A model generated the notes under the pieces. The model was not told where the DNA came from, ran no database searches, and was given only the letters and a program-made list of their open reading frames with translations. The position numbers were made by a program, and so were the translations under genes. DNA of 64,000 nt. Origin: Streptomyces sp. KL109B (lineage in GTDB: Bacteria > Actinomycetota > Actinomycetes > Streptomycetales > Streptomycetaceae). The stretch spans positions 868,001 to 932,000 of the forward strand of contig NZ_JASERL010000001.1 of NCBI RefSeq assembly GCF_030766935.1, in the 5' to 3' direction. Position 1 is the first letter of the stretch, and each line of letters starts with the position of its first letter. Positions 40,990 to 49,901 of the stretch are shown in pieces.

Positions 40990-42474
40990 TCACCTCGCGC
41001 GGTCCCTGCGGGCCGCCGCCAGCCCCGCCGCTCCCACCAGCAGCAGCACCACGATCGTGCCCAGGGTGAAGGTCTCGAACGTGGCGCGGGAGACGCCCCA
41101 CACGTCCATGAAGTCGTAGTCGATGCCGAAGAGGGACTCCAGGACGCCGGGGAAGAGGGCGGACCAGGAGCCGACGAGGATCCAGGCGTAGACGAGGATC
41201 GCGCAGGCCATGAACCCCCGGTTACCGAAGGGGACTTGGTAGGGGCGGGGGACGTCGGGGCGGCGCAGGCGCAGGACGACCAGGGCGGGGACGACCGACA
41301 GGTAGGAGAGCAGGAGGGTGGTCACCGCCACCGTCAGGACCACGCTGAAGATCGCGCCCGTGTCGCCGTGCACCAGCTGCATCGCGGCCAGCATGAAGAC
41401 CGTGGCCACGGCGCCGGAGAGCAGGTTCGTGCGGACCGGGGTGCCGAGGCGGGGGTGGAAGGCGCCCAGGGCGCGGGAGAAGAAGCCGCCGTCGGCCGCC
41501 GCCATCGCCTGCATGCGGTCGCTGACGATCATCCACGCGCTGCCCTGGGTGAGGAGGGCGAAGACGAACATGACGGCGGTGAGGGTGAGCAGCGGTCCGG
41601 CCGCCGGGCCGTAGATGTCGAAGACCAGGCGGACGCCCTCCATGAAGCCGCCGATGCCGGTGACCTTCCCGGCGGGGACGACCGCGAGGAGCGCGAGGAC
41701 CGGCAGGAGGTAGCAGGCGGCCGCGATCGTCGCCGAGCGGCCGAGGGAGGCGGGGACGTCGCGTTGCGGGTTGTGCATCTCCTCGCCAGCGGCGTTCGGC
41801 GCCTCGAAGCCCACGTAGGCGAAGAGCAGGATCGGGACGAGGGCGAGGAAGCCGGCCGTCGTGGGGGCGAAGTGGGCCGAAGCAAGGCCCTGGAAGCCGT
41901 GCTCCGCCCCGTAGAGAAGTGCGGTGATCGTGAAGAGGGCCAAGGACGCGACCTTCACCACCGCGCCCGCCGTCGTGATCCACTTGCCGCGGCTGAGGGA
42001 GACGACCGCCGTGAGGATCGCGATCCACACGAAGAGCAGCTTGAACGTGTAGTCGGCGAACGTGCCCGAGCCCAGGTGGAAGACGAAGCCGTCCCAGGTC
42101 TCGGCGGCCAGGAAGACCAGCGAACCGCCCAGCCAGATCGGGTTGGTGACCCAGTAGAAGAGCGTCGTGAGGGCCGCCGCCGGGCGGCCGAGGGCCAGCT
42201 TCACCCAGACGTACGGGCCGCCCTCCTGCGGGAACGCGGCGCCGGTCTCGGCGAAGAGGAGCGCGTACGGCAGGAGGAAGAAGAGGGCGATGGCCGCGGT
42301 CCAGGTGGCCGCCTCGCCGCCGCCCGTCGCGATCTGGCCGATGGTGTCGAAGGAGATCACCGCGGCCACCGCCATGGCCGTGATGTCGAAGCGTTTCAGG
42401 CTGCGGCGGAGGTTCGAGTCCGAGGCGGTGGCGGGTGGGGACTGCGGGGCTGTGGAGGGGCTTTTCGTCGACAC
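40990..42474 (-). CDS. APC-superfamily amino acid/polyamine permease
   Basis: A 494-aa permease with about 12-14 hydrophobic helices. The family start FDITAMAVAAVISFDTIGQIATGGGEAATW and the EEMHNPQRDVPASLG region typical of APC transporters are visible. The start is GTG 42474. It follows the aminotransferase gene but is separated from it by a strong hairpin, so it may have its own promoter or be expressed by read-through. The substrate is probably an amino acid or amine related to the adjacent catabolic genes. Confidence 0.88.
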   Translation of the reverse strand: MSTKSPSTAPQSPPATASDSNLRRSLKRFDITAMAVAAVISFDTIGQIATGGGEAATWTAAIALFFLLPYALLFAETGAAFPQEGGPYVWVKLALGRPAAALTTLFYWVTNPIWLGGSLVFLAAETWDGFVFHLGSGTFADYTFKLLFVWIAILTAVVSLSRGKWITTAGAVVKVASLALFTITALLYGAEHGFQGLASAHFAPTTAGFLALVPILLFAYVGFEAPNAAGEEMHNPQRDVPASLGRSATIAAACYLLPVLALLAVVPAGKVTGIGGFMEGVRLVFDIYGPAAGPLLTLTAVMFVFALLTQGSAWMIVSDRMQAMAAADGGFFSRALGAFHPRLGTPVRTNLLSGAVATVFMLAAMQLVHGDTGAIFSVVLTVAVTTLLLSYLSVVPALVVLRLRRPDVPRPYQVPFGNRGFMACAILVYAWILVGSWSALFPGVLESLFGIDYDFMDVWGVSRATFETFTLGTIVVLLLVGAAGLAAARRDRAR

Positions 42475-42536
42475 GGGCAGTTCCTAGGGAGGGGGAGTCG
42501 GGGACTGCGTGCGGGGGGTGGCCAGATGTGTGCGGC

Positions 42537-42567
42537 AGGGGCCCGGCGCACGGTGCGCCGGGCCCCT
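42537..42567 (-). terminator. Hairpin downstream of the class III aminotransferase gene
   Basis: A 14-bp perfect stem AGGGGCCCGGCGCA / TGCGCCGGGCCCCT with a 3-nt loop, 6 bp past the aminotransferase stop and before the permease gene. It probably ends or attenuates the four-gene operon. Confidence 0.8.
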
Positions 42568-42572
42568 GTTGT

Positions 42573-43928
42573 TCACGCCTCCCGGATCTCGCCGGAGGCG
42601 TCCGTGCGCTCCAGTACGCCGCGCAGCGCCGACGCGACCTCCTTGGCCTCGGCCTCCGTCATGATCAGCGGCGGGGACAGGACCAGGCTGTGCGCGGAGT
42701 CGCGGACGATGACGCCGGTCTCGCGGCGGATTACGTCGTGCGGCATCCGGTCGGGGTTGAGGGGGAGGGGCGTACGGGTGGTGCGGTCGGCGACCAGTTC
42801 CACCGCGAGCATCATGCCGACCGAGCGGATCTCGCCGACGATGGGCAAGTCGCCGAGCTGGGCCTCCAGTTCGGCGTGCAGCGTCGCGCCGATGGTCTTC
42901 GCGCGCGCCAGCAGGCCCTCCTTCTCGATGACGTCGAGGTTGGCGAGGGCGACGGCGGTCGCGACCGGGTGGCCGTTGTACGTATAACCCATGGGGAAGC
43001 CGTGGTCCTGAAGCAGCACCTCGGCGACCTGGTCGGCGACGAGCAGCGCGCCCAGCGGTACGTAGCCGGACGTGATGCCCTTGGCCGTGACGATGATGTC
43101 CGGCGTGACGCCGAAGTGCTGGGCGGCGAACCACTCGCCCACGCGCCCGTAGGCCGTCACGACCTCGTCGAAGATGAGGAGGATGCCGTGCCGGTCGAGC
43201 GTCTCGCGCACGCGCGGCCAGTAGTCGTCCGGCGGGACCAGCATGCCGCCGACGCCCATGATGGGCTCGCCGATCATCGCCGCGATGTTGTCCGGGCCGA
43301 TCTCCGCGATGCGCTCCTCGAGTTCGCGGATGAGGAAGTCGCAGGGGTCCTCGCCGCCGTACAGCTCCGAGCGGTACGGCCACGGCGGCGTCAGGTGCGA
43401 GACGTGCGGCATCATCGGGGCGAAGCCCTCGTGGTACAGCGGGAATCCGGTGGCCGAGCCGCCGCCGTAGGCGATGCCGTGGTACGCCTTGTCGCGCGCC
43501 AGGATCCAGGTGCGGTCGGTGTCGCCGCGGCGGTGGTGGTAGTAGCGGGCCATCTTGATGGCGGCCTCGTTGCCCTCGGAGCCGCCGGACGTGAAGTACA
43601 CGTGGTTCAGCGGGTCCGGGGCCAGGTCGGCCAGTCGGGCGGCGAGTTCGATGGCGCGGTCGTTGGAGAACTCCCAGAAGCTCGTGAAGTACTCGAGCTT
43701 CTTCATCTGCTCGTGCGCGACGTCCGCCAGGTCCTCGCGGCCGTGCCCGACCTGCGCGAGCCACAGGCCGCCGGTCGCGTCGAGGTAGCTCCGGCCCTCG
43801 GTGTCGGTGAGGCGGCAGCCGGAGCCGGACGTCATGATCACCCGCTCCTCGGCGCTGCCGGGGAGGTAGGGGTGGATGATGTGGGCGCGGTCCGCCGACA
43901 GGAGGCTCTGGTGGTCCTGGTGCTGCAT
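42573..43928 (-). CDS. Class III (omega-amino acid:pyruvate type) aminotransferase
   Basis: PLP enzyme of 451 aa. It shows YFTSGGSEGNEAAIKMAR (cofactor phosphate loop), LLIFDEVVTAYGRVGEWFA (PLP Asp) and the lysine in DIIVTAKGITSGYVPLGA. These match omega-aminotransferases acting on beta-alanine, GABA, putrescine or similar amines. With the aldehyde dehydrogenase two genes upstream, it would convert a primary amine to an aldehyde and then an acid. The exact amine is not known. Confidence 0.93.
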   Translation of the reverse strand: MQHQDHQSLLSADRAHIIHPYLPGSAEERVIMTSGSGCRLTDTEGRSYLDATGGLWLAQVGHGREDLADVAHEQMKKLEYFTSFWEFSNDRAIELAARLADLAPDPLNHVYFTSGGSEGNEAAIKMARYYHHRRGDTDRTWILARDKAYHGIAYGGGSATGFPLYHEGFAPMMPHVSHLTPPWPYRSELYGGEDPCDFLIRELEERIAEIGPDNIAAMIGEPIMGVGGMLVPPDDYWPRVRETLDRHGILLIFDEVVTAYGRVGEWFAAQHFGVTPDIIVTAKGITSGYVPLGALLVADQVAEVLLQDHGFPMGYTYNGHPVATAVALANLDVIEKEGLLARAKTIGATLHAELEAQLGDLPIVGEIRSVGMMLAVELVADRTTRTPLPLNPDRMPHDVIRRETGVIVRDSAHSLVLSPPLIMTEAEAKEVASALRGVLERTDASGEIREA

Positions 43929-43952
43929 GGGGGATGTCCTTCCGTACGGGGG

Positions 43953-45281
43953 TCAGGCTGCGGGTGCCGTGAGGTCGAGGGCGGCGAGCGCGAGGGCCTT
44001 CGCCGTGTCGACGAGGTCGTCGACCTCGATGTACTCGTCGATGGTGTGGAGGGTCGGGGAGCCGTCGGGGCGGGTCGCGGTCGGGCCCAGGCAGACGGCG
44101 GGGGTGTCGGCGAGCCGGGTCAGGGTGGCGGCGTCGGTCCAGGACGGCTCGCCGAGGATGCGCGGGGTGCGGCCCAGGGAGGACGACGCCCGTTCAAGTG
44201 CCGTCACCACGGCGTGCGTTCTGGGCACTTCGGCCGGCGGCAGCTCCGTGTCCCAGTCGAAGCGGGGCGGGTGCGCGGTGAGCCAGCCGTCGGCCGCGCA
44301 CGCCTCGCGCACGGCCGCCTCGATCTCGGCCCGCACCTTGCTCGCCCAGCCGTCCGCGTCGGCCTGGACCGGGAGGTAGGTGACGTCCAGGCCGACCTCG
44401 CAGGAGGCGGGGAAGGTCACCCACCACTCGCCGCCCTTGATGGTGGTCGGCACGATCGACGGCGGGGGCAGCAGCGGGTGGGCGTGGGCCGGGTCGTCGG
44501 ACCAGTGCCCGCGCAGCGACTGGAGGGCGGTCAGGGCCGGGAGCGTCTTCTCGATGGCGTTCACCGCGCCGCCGGTGCGCCAGTCGCCCGCCGGGTACTC
44601 GGCGTGCCCCGGGCGCCCGTCGACCGTCAACGTGCCGCCCAGGATGCCGCGTTGGGCGGTGACGACGTCCAGGTCGGTGGGCTCGGGCACGATCGCCGCG
44701 TCCGCCTTCACCCCGTACGCGAGTGAGGCGAGGGTGCCCGCGCCGTTCCACTCCTCGTCGGTGGCGGTGTTGATCAGCAGGTCGCCGGGGAGCCGGATGC
44801 CGAGCGCCGCGAGGGTCTCGGCCGCGATCACCATGGCGGCGATGCCGCCCTTCATGTCGCAGGTGCCGCGCCCGTACAGGCGCCCTTCGCGGACCTCCGC
44901 GCGGAACGGGTCGCTGGACCACGCCTTCCGAGGTTCCGCCGAGACGACGTCGATGTGCCCGTTGAACAGGAGGGAGCGGCCGCCGCCCGTACCGGGGAAG
45001 CGGGCGATCAGCTGCGGCCGCCCGTCGAAGCCGAGGCCCTCCGGGGTCTGCGGGGAGCGCGGCAGGTCCGACGGCTTCGGGGTGAACACGTCGACCGTGG
45101 CGCCCGCCGCGCGGAGCCGGTCGGCGAGGTGGTCCTGGAGGTCGTGCTCGGCCCGGTGCCGCTCGTCGGCGGAGCCGCGGACGGTGGTGTCGAAGGCGAC
45201 GAGCCGCGACGTGAGTGCCACCAATTCGTCGCGCTTGCCGTCCAGTTCGGTCAGGACGCGGTCGCGGTCAGGCGCGCTCAT
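43953..45281 (-). CDS. M20-family amidohydrolase (ArgE/DapE-like)
   Basis: A 442-aa zinc hydrolase: LLFNGHIDVV (metal His/Asp), GRGTCDMKGGIAA (bridging Asp), ATDEEWNGAGT (Glu pair) and PEPTDLDV, then the dimerisation domain. ATG 45281 overlaps the aldehyde dehydrogenase stop (ATGA). It probably removes an N-acyl or similar group from an imported compound, releasing the amine for the aminotransferase downstream. I see no signal peptide, so it acts in the cytoplasm. Confidence 0.9.
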   Translation of the reverse strand: MSAPDRDRVLTELDGKRDELVALTSRLVAFDTTVRGSADERHRAEHDLQDHLADRLRAAGATVDVFTPKPSDLPRSPQTPEGLGFDGRPQLIARFPGTGGGRSLLFNGHIDVVSAEPRKAWSSDPFRAEVREGRLYGRGTCDMKGGIAAMVIAAETLAALGIRLPGDLLINTATDEEWNGAGTLASLAYGVKADAAIVPEPTDLDVVTAQRGILGGTLTVDGRPGHAEYPAGDWRTGGAVNAIEKTLPALTALQSLRGHWSDDPAHAHPLLPPPSIVPTTIKGGEWWVTFPASCEVGLDVTYLPVQADADGWASKVRAEIEAAVREACAADGWLTAHPPRFDWDTELPPAEVPRTHAVVTALERASSSLGRTPRILGEPSWTDAATLTRLADTPAVCLGPTATRPDGSPTLHTIDEYIEVDDLVDTAKALALAALDLTAPAA

Positions 45282-46765
45282 CCGTACGTCACCCACGTCG
45301 TCTTCAACCCCGTGTACTTGTCGAAGGAGTGCAGCGACAGGTCGCGGCCGTACCCGGACTGCTTGAAGCCGCCGAAGGGCGTCAGCGGCGACAGCGCGTC
45401 GACCGTGTTGACGGAGACCGTGCCCGCCTGGAGGGCCTCCGCCGTGCGGTGTGCGCGGGCCAGGTCGCGGGTCCAGACGGAGGCCGCGAGCCCGTACGGG
45501 GAGTCGTTCGCCAGGCGTACCGCCTCCGCCTCCGTGTCGAAGGTGTGCACGGTCAACACGGGCCCGAAGACCTCCTCGCGGGCCAGCGGGGCGTCCGGGG
45601 CGAGGCCGGTGACGACCGTCGGGTGGACGTAGGCGCCGGTCAGGTCGGGGCGGGTGCCGCCGCACACCACGGTGCCGCCGGATTCGGCGACGGCCTTGAC
45701 CACGCGGGCGGCCTGCGCCTCGTCGACGAGCGGGCCGAGCGTGGTGGCGGGGTCGAGGGGGTCGCCGGGGGCGAACGCGGCGGCACACGAGGCGACGCGC
45801 TCGGTGAACTCCTCTGCCACCGAACTCTCCACCAGAAGGCGGGTATTGGCGGAGCAGACCTGCCCCGAGTTGTAGGCGAAGCCCGCCGCGGCCTGCTCGG
45901 CGGCGGCGTCCAGGTCGGCGTCGGCGAACACCACGTTCGGGCTCTTGCCGCCCGCCTCCGGCCACACCTGCTTGAGGTTGGACTCGGCGGCGTAGGCGAG
46001 GAAGCGGCGGGCGGTCGCCGTGGAGCCGGTGAAGGCGAGGCTGTCCACGTCGTCGTGGCGGCCGAGCGCCTGGCCCGCGCGCTCGCCGAGGCCGGGCACG
46101 ACGTTCAGGACGCCCGCCGGGAGCCCCGCCTCCACCGCCAGCTCGGCCAGCAGCAGCGCGGACAGCGGGGACTGCTCGGCGGGCTTGAGGACGACGCTGT
46201 TCCCTGCCGCGAGCGCGGGCGCCAGCTTCCAACTCGCCATGTCCAGCGGGAAGTTCCACGGAACCACCGCGCCGACGACGCCGAGCGGCACGCGCCGTAC
46301 GAGCGCCAGATTGCCGGGCGGGGCCGGGGCCACCTCGTCGTACAGCTTGTCGGCGGCCTCCGCGTACCAGGCGAAGACACCGGCCGCGCCGGGCACGTCG
46401 GTGCCGTACGTCTCGGCGATCGGCTTGCCCATGTCGAGGGTGTCGAGGAGGGCAAGGTCGCGGCCGTGCTCCTCGATGAGGGACGCGAGCTTGAGGAGCA
46501 CCCGCTTGCGGGTCGCGGCGTCCGCCCGCGACCAGTCGCCCGCCTCGAAGCTGCGGCGCGCGGCCCGCACGGCGGCGTCGATGTCCGGGGTGTCGCAGGA
46601 GGCGACCTCGGCGACGGTGCGCCCGGTGGCCGGGTCGACGGTGGCGAAGGTCGCGCCGGACGCCGCGTCCTGCCACTGGCCGTCGATGAACGCCCGGGTG
46701 CGCGGGGAGAGTTGGGTGGCGAGGTTCGCCCAGTCCTGGCGGGTGTACGTCAGGGTGTCGGTCAT
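45278..46765 (-). CDS. NAD(P)-dependent aldehyde dehydrogenase (PuuC-like)
   Basis: A 495-aa aldehyde dehydrogenase. VVPWNFPLDMASWKLAPAL, the catalytic Glu in WPEAGGKSPNVVF, the catalytic Cys in NSGQVCSANTRLL and EEVFGPVL are all present. It resembles gamma-glutamyl-gamma-aminobutyraldehyde and betaine aldehyde dehydrogenases. Starting at ATG 46765 (ATGA overlap with the permease) and ending with an ATGA overlap on the M20 gene, it is fully coupled. Role: oxidation of the aldehyde formed by the class III aminotransferase. Confidence 0.94.
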   Translation of the reverse strand: MTDTLTYTRQDWANLATQLSPRTRAFIDGQWQDAASGATFATVDPATGRTVAEVASCDTPDIDAAVRAARRSFEAGDWSRADAATRKRVLLKLASLIEEHGRDLALLDTLDMGKPIAETYGTDVPGAAGVFAWYAEAADKLYDEVAPAPPGNLALVRRVPLGVVGAVVPWNFPLDMASWKLAPALAAGNSVVLKPAEQSPLSALLLAELAVEAGLPAGVLNVVPGLGERAGQALGRHDDVDSLAFTGSTATARRFLAYAAESNLKQVWPEAGGKSPNVVFADADLDAAAEQAAAGFAYNSGQVCSANTRLLVESSVAEEFTERVASCAAAFAPGDPLDPATTLGPLVDEAQAARVVKAVAESGGTVVCGGTRPDLTGAYVHPTVVTGLAPDAPLAREEVFGPVLTVHTFDTEAEAVRLANDSPYGLAASVWTRDLARAHRTAEALQAGTVSVNTVDALSPLTPFGGFKQSGYGRDLSLHSFDKYTGLKTTWVTYG

Positions 46766-48192
46766 GCTGCGGGCACTCCTGTGGTGGTGGTCGGTGCGGG
46801 TGTGGAGGGACGGCGGCGCGCGCCGCGGGACGCGAGCAGCCAGTACAGGGGCACGGTGACGACCAGGCCCGCGATCCAGCCGATGTCGGTGTCGCCGAGG
46901 GAGTGCGCCACAGGACCGGTGTAGAGGGACTGCGCCATGAACGGGATCTCGGCGAGGATGCCGATCGCGTAGACCGCGAGGGCCGTCCAGTTCCAGCGGC
47001 CGTACGCGCCGCCGTCCTTGGCGAAGAAGGACGCCACGTCGTAGTCGCCGTGCCGGATCAGGTAGAAGTCGACCAGGTTGATCGCCGTCCAGGGGATCAG
47101 GACGTACTGGAGTACGTAGATCAGGTTGAGGTAGTTGTCCATGAAGCTGTCGGCGAGGGCCAGAGCGAGGACCACGGACAGGGCCGTCAGGACCGCGCCG
47201 AGGACCGCACGGCCGGTCGCGCGCGGCAGCCAGCGGTGGGCGAAGGTCTGCACGGCGGTGACGGCGCACAGCACCGCCCCGTACAGGTTCATGGAGTTGG
47301 TCAGCATCGTGACCAACGCGAAGCTCCAGAGCGTCAGTTGGCCGAGCGCCGAGCCGAGCAGGTGGTTCAGTGCCGAGATCGGGTCGCCCGCGCCCGCGAT
47401 GCCGATCGCCGCGCCGACCACCATGGGGATGGCGCTGCCGAGGACGCACCCGGCGTACGTACACCACAAGGTGGAGCGGACGCCGGCCCGGTGGGCGGGC
47501 ATGTAGCGCGAGTAGTCCGATACGTACGGCGCGTACGCGATCTGCCAGAGCGCGCCGACCGACACCATCCCGAGGAACCCGGCGAGGCTGAAGCCGCCGG
47601 ACGTCAGGAAGTCGGAGGGCAGTCCGCCCGCGAACAGGTAGACGGCGCCGATGACCTGGATCGCACCGAACGCCCACGTCGTCCACGCGCCGATCCGGTG
47701 CATCAGGCGGTAGCCGACGACCGCCACCGCGAGGCTGATCACCGCGCACAGCAGCACGCCCGCGCTCTCGCCGACCGGGGTGACCTGGGCGAGCGACTGC
47801 GCGCCCACCACCAGGTTCGACGCGAAGAGCCCCTGGTACATGCCGAGCACGACGAGCACCACCGCGAGCGCGCCCACGCTGCCGAACTGGCCCCGGCTCT
47901 GGATCATTTGGGGCACGCCCAGCTGCGGCCCCTGCGCCGAGTGCAGCGCCATCAGGAAGCCGCCGCCGAGGTGCCCCACGAGCAGCGCCGCCAGGCTCCA
48001 GTAGAAGGAGAGCCCGAAGGCGGTGGGCGCGAGGGCGCCTGTGACGACGGTCAGCGGGCCCAGGTTGGCGCTGAACCAGATCGTGAACAAGTCCCGGGTG
48101 CGGCCGTGGCGTTCGGTCGCGGGGACCACGTCGATGGTGCGGTGCTCGATGCGTTCGACGTGCTCGTTGCGCTCGACGTGCTCGGACTCCAT
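46762..48192 (-). CDS. NCS1-family permease (cytosine/purine/allantoin/hydantoin type)
   Basis: A 476-aa transporter with about 12 hydrophobic helices. NCS1-like segments include FTIWFSANLGPLTVVTGALA, GPQLGVPQMIQSRGQFG and APYVSDYSRYMP. The N-terminus has an EHVER/EHVER duplication from 18-bp repeats. It opens the operon with ALDH, M20 and aminotransferase genes, so it should import their substrate, perhaps a nucleobase-like or N-acylated nitrogen compound. It is divergent from a TetR gene. Confidence 0.9.
   Translation of the reverse strand: MESEHVERNEHVERIEHRTIDVVPATERHGRTRDLFTIWFSANLGPLTVVTGALAPTAFGLSFYWSLAALLVGHLGGGFLMALHSAQGPQLGVPQMIQSRGQFGSVGALAVVLVVLGMYQGLFASNLVVGAQSLAQVTPVGESAGVLLCAVISLAVAVVGYRLMHRIGAWTTWAFGAIQVIGAVYLFAGGLPSDFLTSGGFSLAGFLGMVSVGALWQIAYAPYVSDYSRYMPAHRAGVRSTLWCTYAGCVLGSAIPMVVGAAIGIAGAGDPISALNHLLGSALGQLTLWSFALVTMLTNSMNLYGAVLCAVTAVQTFAHRWLPRATGRAVLGAVLTALSVVLALALADSFMDNYLNLIYVLQYVLIPWTAINLVDFYLIRHGDYDVASFFAKDGGAYGRWNWTALAVYAIGILAEIPFMAQSLYTGPVAHSLGDTDIGWIAGLVVTVPLYWLLASRGARRRPSTPAPTTTTGVPAA
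48151..48186 (+). repeat. Two tandem 18-bp copies near the NCS1 permease N-terminus
   Basis: GCGTTCGACGTGCTCGTT and GCGCTCGACGTGCTCGGA lie back to back and encode the paired EHVER segments on the minus strand. The duplication is in frame. Confidence 0.8.
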
Positions 48193-48212
48193 GCCGCCTC
48201 CGTCGTGAGTTC

Positions 48213-48230
48213 TTTGATGCGAGAGTCAAA
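48213..48230. promoter_or_regulatory. Candidate TetR operator in the permease/TetR divergent gap
   Basis: TTTGA-N8-TCAAA inverted repeat just upstream of the permease start in the 116-bp gap. The same gap also holds TTAAC-like repeats nearer the TetR gene. It is a plausible binding site for the adjacent regulator, unproven. Confidence 0.4.
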
Positions 48231-48308
48231 CAATCCGTCAGGGAGGCGTCAATGGGTTACGGAGGATTAACTTGATTTACCTGAACCACGTAACAGAGAA
48301 TTAACCGC

Positions 48309-48920
48309 ATGGGAAAACCGGGGAGACCGAAGAACCAGACCGCGCGGCGCGAGGCGCTCGTGGACGCGGCGGGGCGGGCCATCACGGAGCGCGGCCTCGA
48401 AGGGCTGCGCATCAAGGACATCGCGGCGGAGGCAGGCGTCTCCGCGGGCTCGGTCCTCTACTACTACCCGGAGCTCGACGAGCTGGTCCTGGAGGTCCAC
48501 CGCGGCGCGGTCGAACGCTTCCTGGCGGCCCGGCACGAGGTCACCGACGAGGTCGCCGACCCGGTCGCCCGGCTGCGCGCGCTGATCGCCTCGGGCCTGC
48601 CGGCCGACCCGGACGACGCGACGCACGGCCTGCTCTACGAACTCCACGGCCGCGCCGACCGCAGCCCCGGGCACGCCGAGTTGATGGCGTCGCTGTTCGC
48701 CGGCGAGGTCGGCCTGTACGCCACCGCGCTCGAAGTGGGCGCGGCGACCGGGGTGTTCACGCTGACGGCGCCCGTGGGTGACCTGGCCCGCAACCTGGTC
48801 GCCCTTGAGGACGGCTTCGGCCTGCACATCGTCAGCCGCAACGCGGCGCTGACGCGGGAGGAGGCGCAGCGGCTGATCCGGGTGCAGGCGGCGGCGGTCA
48901 CGGGGTGCGCGGACCTCTAG
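48309..48920 (+). CDS. TetR-family repressor (BetI-like)
   Basis: A 203-aa regulator with N-terminal HTH (TARREALVDAAGRAITERGL, IKDIAAEAGVSAGSVLYYYP) and a C-terminal ligand domain. The YYYPELDELVLEVHRGAVERF boundary is typical of BetI-type regulators. It is divergent from the NCS1-ALDH-M20-aminotransferase operon and probably represses it until substrate is present. Confidence 0.9.
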   Translation: MGKPGRPKNQTARREALVDAAGRAITERGLEGLRIKDIAAEAGVSAGSVLYYYPELDELVLEVHRGAVERFLAARHEVTDEVADPVARLRALIASGLPADPDDATHGLLYELHGRADRSPGHAELMASLFAGEVGLYATALEVGAATGVFTLTAPVGDLARNLVALEDGFGLHIVSRNAALTREEAQRLIRVQAAAVTGCADL

Positions 48921-48941
48921 GGCCCTTGGGCCTGTCGACCT

Positions 48942-49859
48942 TTAGGGCCCGTCGGCGGACTCCCGCAGTACGTCCATCACCGCACGCGCCCGCGCGCTCT
49001 GCGTCATGCCGCCGAGGGTCGCGACGCGGACCTCCAACGGGCGCCCAGCGTCCCGGAGTTCGAGCTCGGCGATGTCGCCGCCGCCGTACGTGCGGGTGGT
49101 CGCGGGGCGCTGGTTGAGCACCGAGTAGCCGAGGCCGCGGGCCACCATGGAGCGCACGGTCTCGTAGCTGCGGGTGCGGTAGCGGACGTCGGGGGCGGTG
49201 CCGGTGGCGGCGACGAGGGAGCGGAAGTAGTCGCGGCTGTGCGGGAGGTCGAGGAGGACGAGCGGCTCCGCGGACAGGTCGGCGAGGGAGACGCTGCCGC
49301 GGCCTGACAGCGGGTGGTCGGCCGCGACGATGACGTAGGCGGGGGCCAGGGCGATGGTCTCGCTGCGCAGCTCCGGTTCGGTGGACAGGCCCAGGTCGTA
49401 GGTGAGGGCGAAGTCGATGCGGCCCGTCGTCAGGGCCTCGACCAGCTCGTCCGCCTCCGCCTCCACGACGTCGATCTCGATGCCCGGGTGGCGGCGCGTG
49501 CACTCGCTGAACAGGCGCGGCAGATAGTACGGGGCGAGCGTCACGAAGCAGCCGACCGTCACGGGACCCGACAGCTCCGCGCCGTCGCCGCGCGCCTCCC
49601 GCTCGACCTCGCGCGCGCGGGCGAGCAGGTCGCGGCCCTGCGCGCGCAGCCGCTCCCCGGCGGGGGTGAGGGTCAGGCCCCGGCCGCGGCGGCGGATGAA
49701 CAGCTGCACCTGGAGGTCGCGCTCCAGGTTGTGGATGGCGGCGGACACGGCGGACTGCGCGATGTGCAGCTCCTGCGACGCCTCCGTCATGGAGCCGCGC
49801 TCGGCGGCGACCAGGAAGTAGCGCAACTGGACGAGCGTGAAACCGAGCGGTGACTTCAT
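48942..49859 (-). CDS. LysR-family transcriptional regulator
   Basis: A 305-aa full-length LysR protein: HTH QLRYFLVAAERGSMTEASQELHIAQSAVSAAI and a periplasmic-binding-protein-like effector domain (GPVTVGCFVTLAPYYLPRLF onward). The family match is closest to LysR proteins that control aromatic or amine catabolism. It lies just downstream of the MHS transporter on the same strand (42-bp gap) and may regulate the monooxygenase-RidA-DUF1028-M20-transporter operon. Confidence 0.9.
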   Translation of the reverse strand: MKSPLGFTLVQLRYFLVAAERGSMTEASQELHIAQSAVSAAIHNLERDLQVQLFIRRRGRGLTLTPAGERLRAQGRDLLARAREVEREARGDGAELSGPVTVGCFVTLAPYYLPRLFSECTRRHPGIEIDVVEAEADELVEALTTGRIDFALTYDLGLSTEPELRSETIALAPAYVIVAADHPLSGRGSVSLADLSAEPLVLLDLPHSRDYFRSLVAATGTAPDVRYRTRSYETVRSMVARGLGYSVLNQRPATTRTYGGGDIAELELRDAGRPLEVRVATLGGMTQSARARAVMDVLRESADGP

Positions 49860-49901
49860 GCGGGGCCTTCGTGCCAGGTGAACCGGGGTGTGCGCCCGAC
49901 T

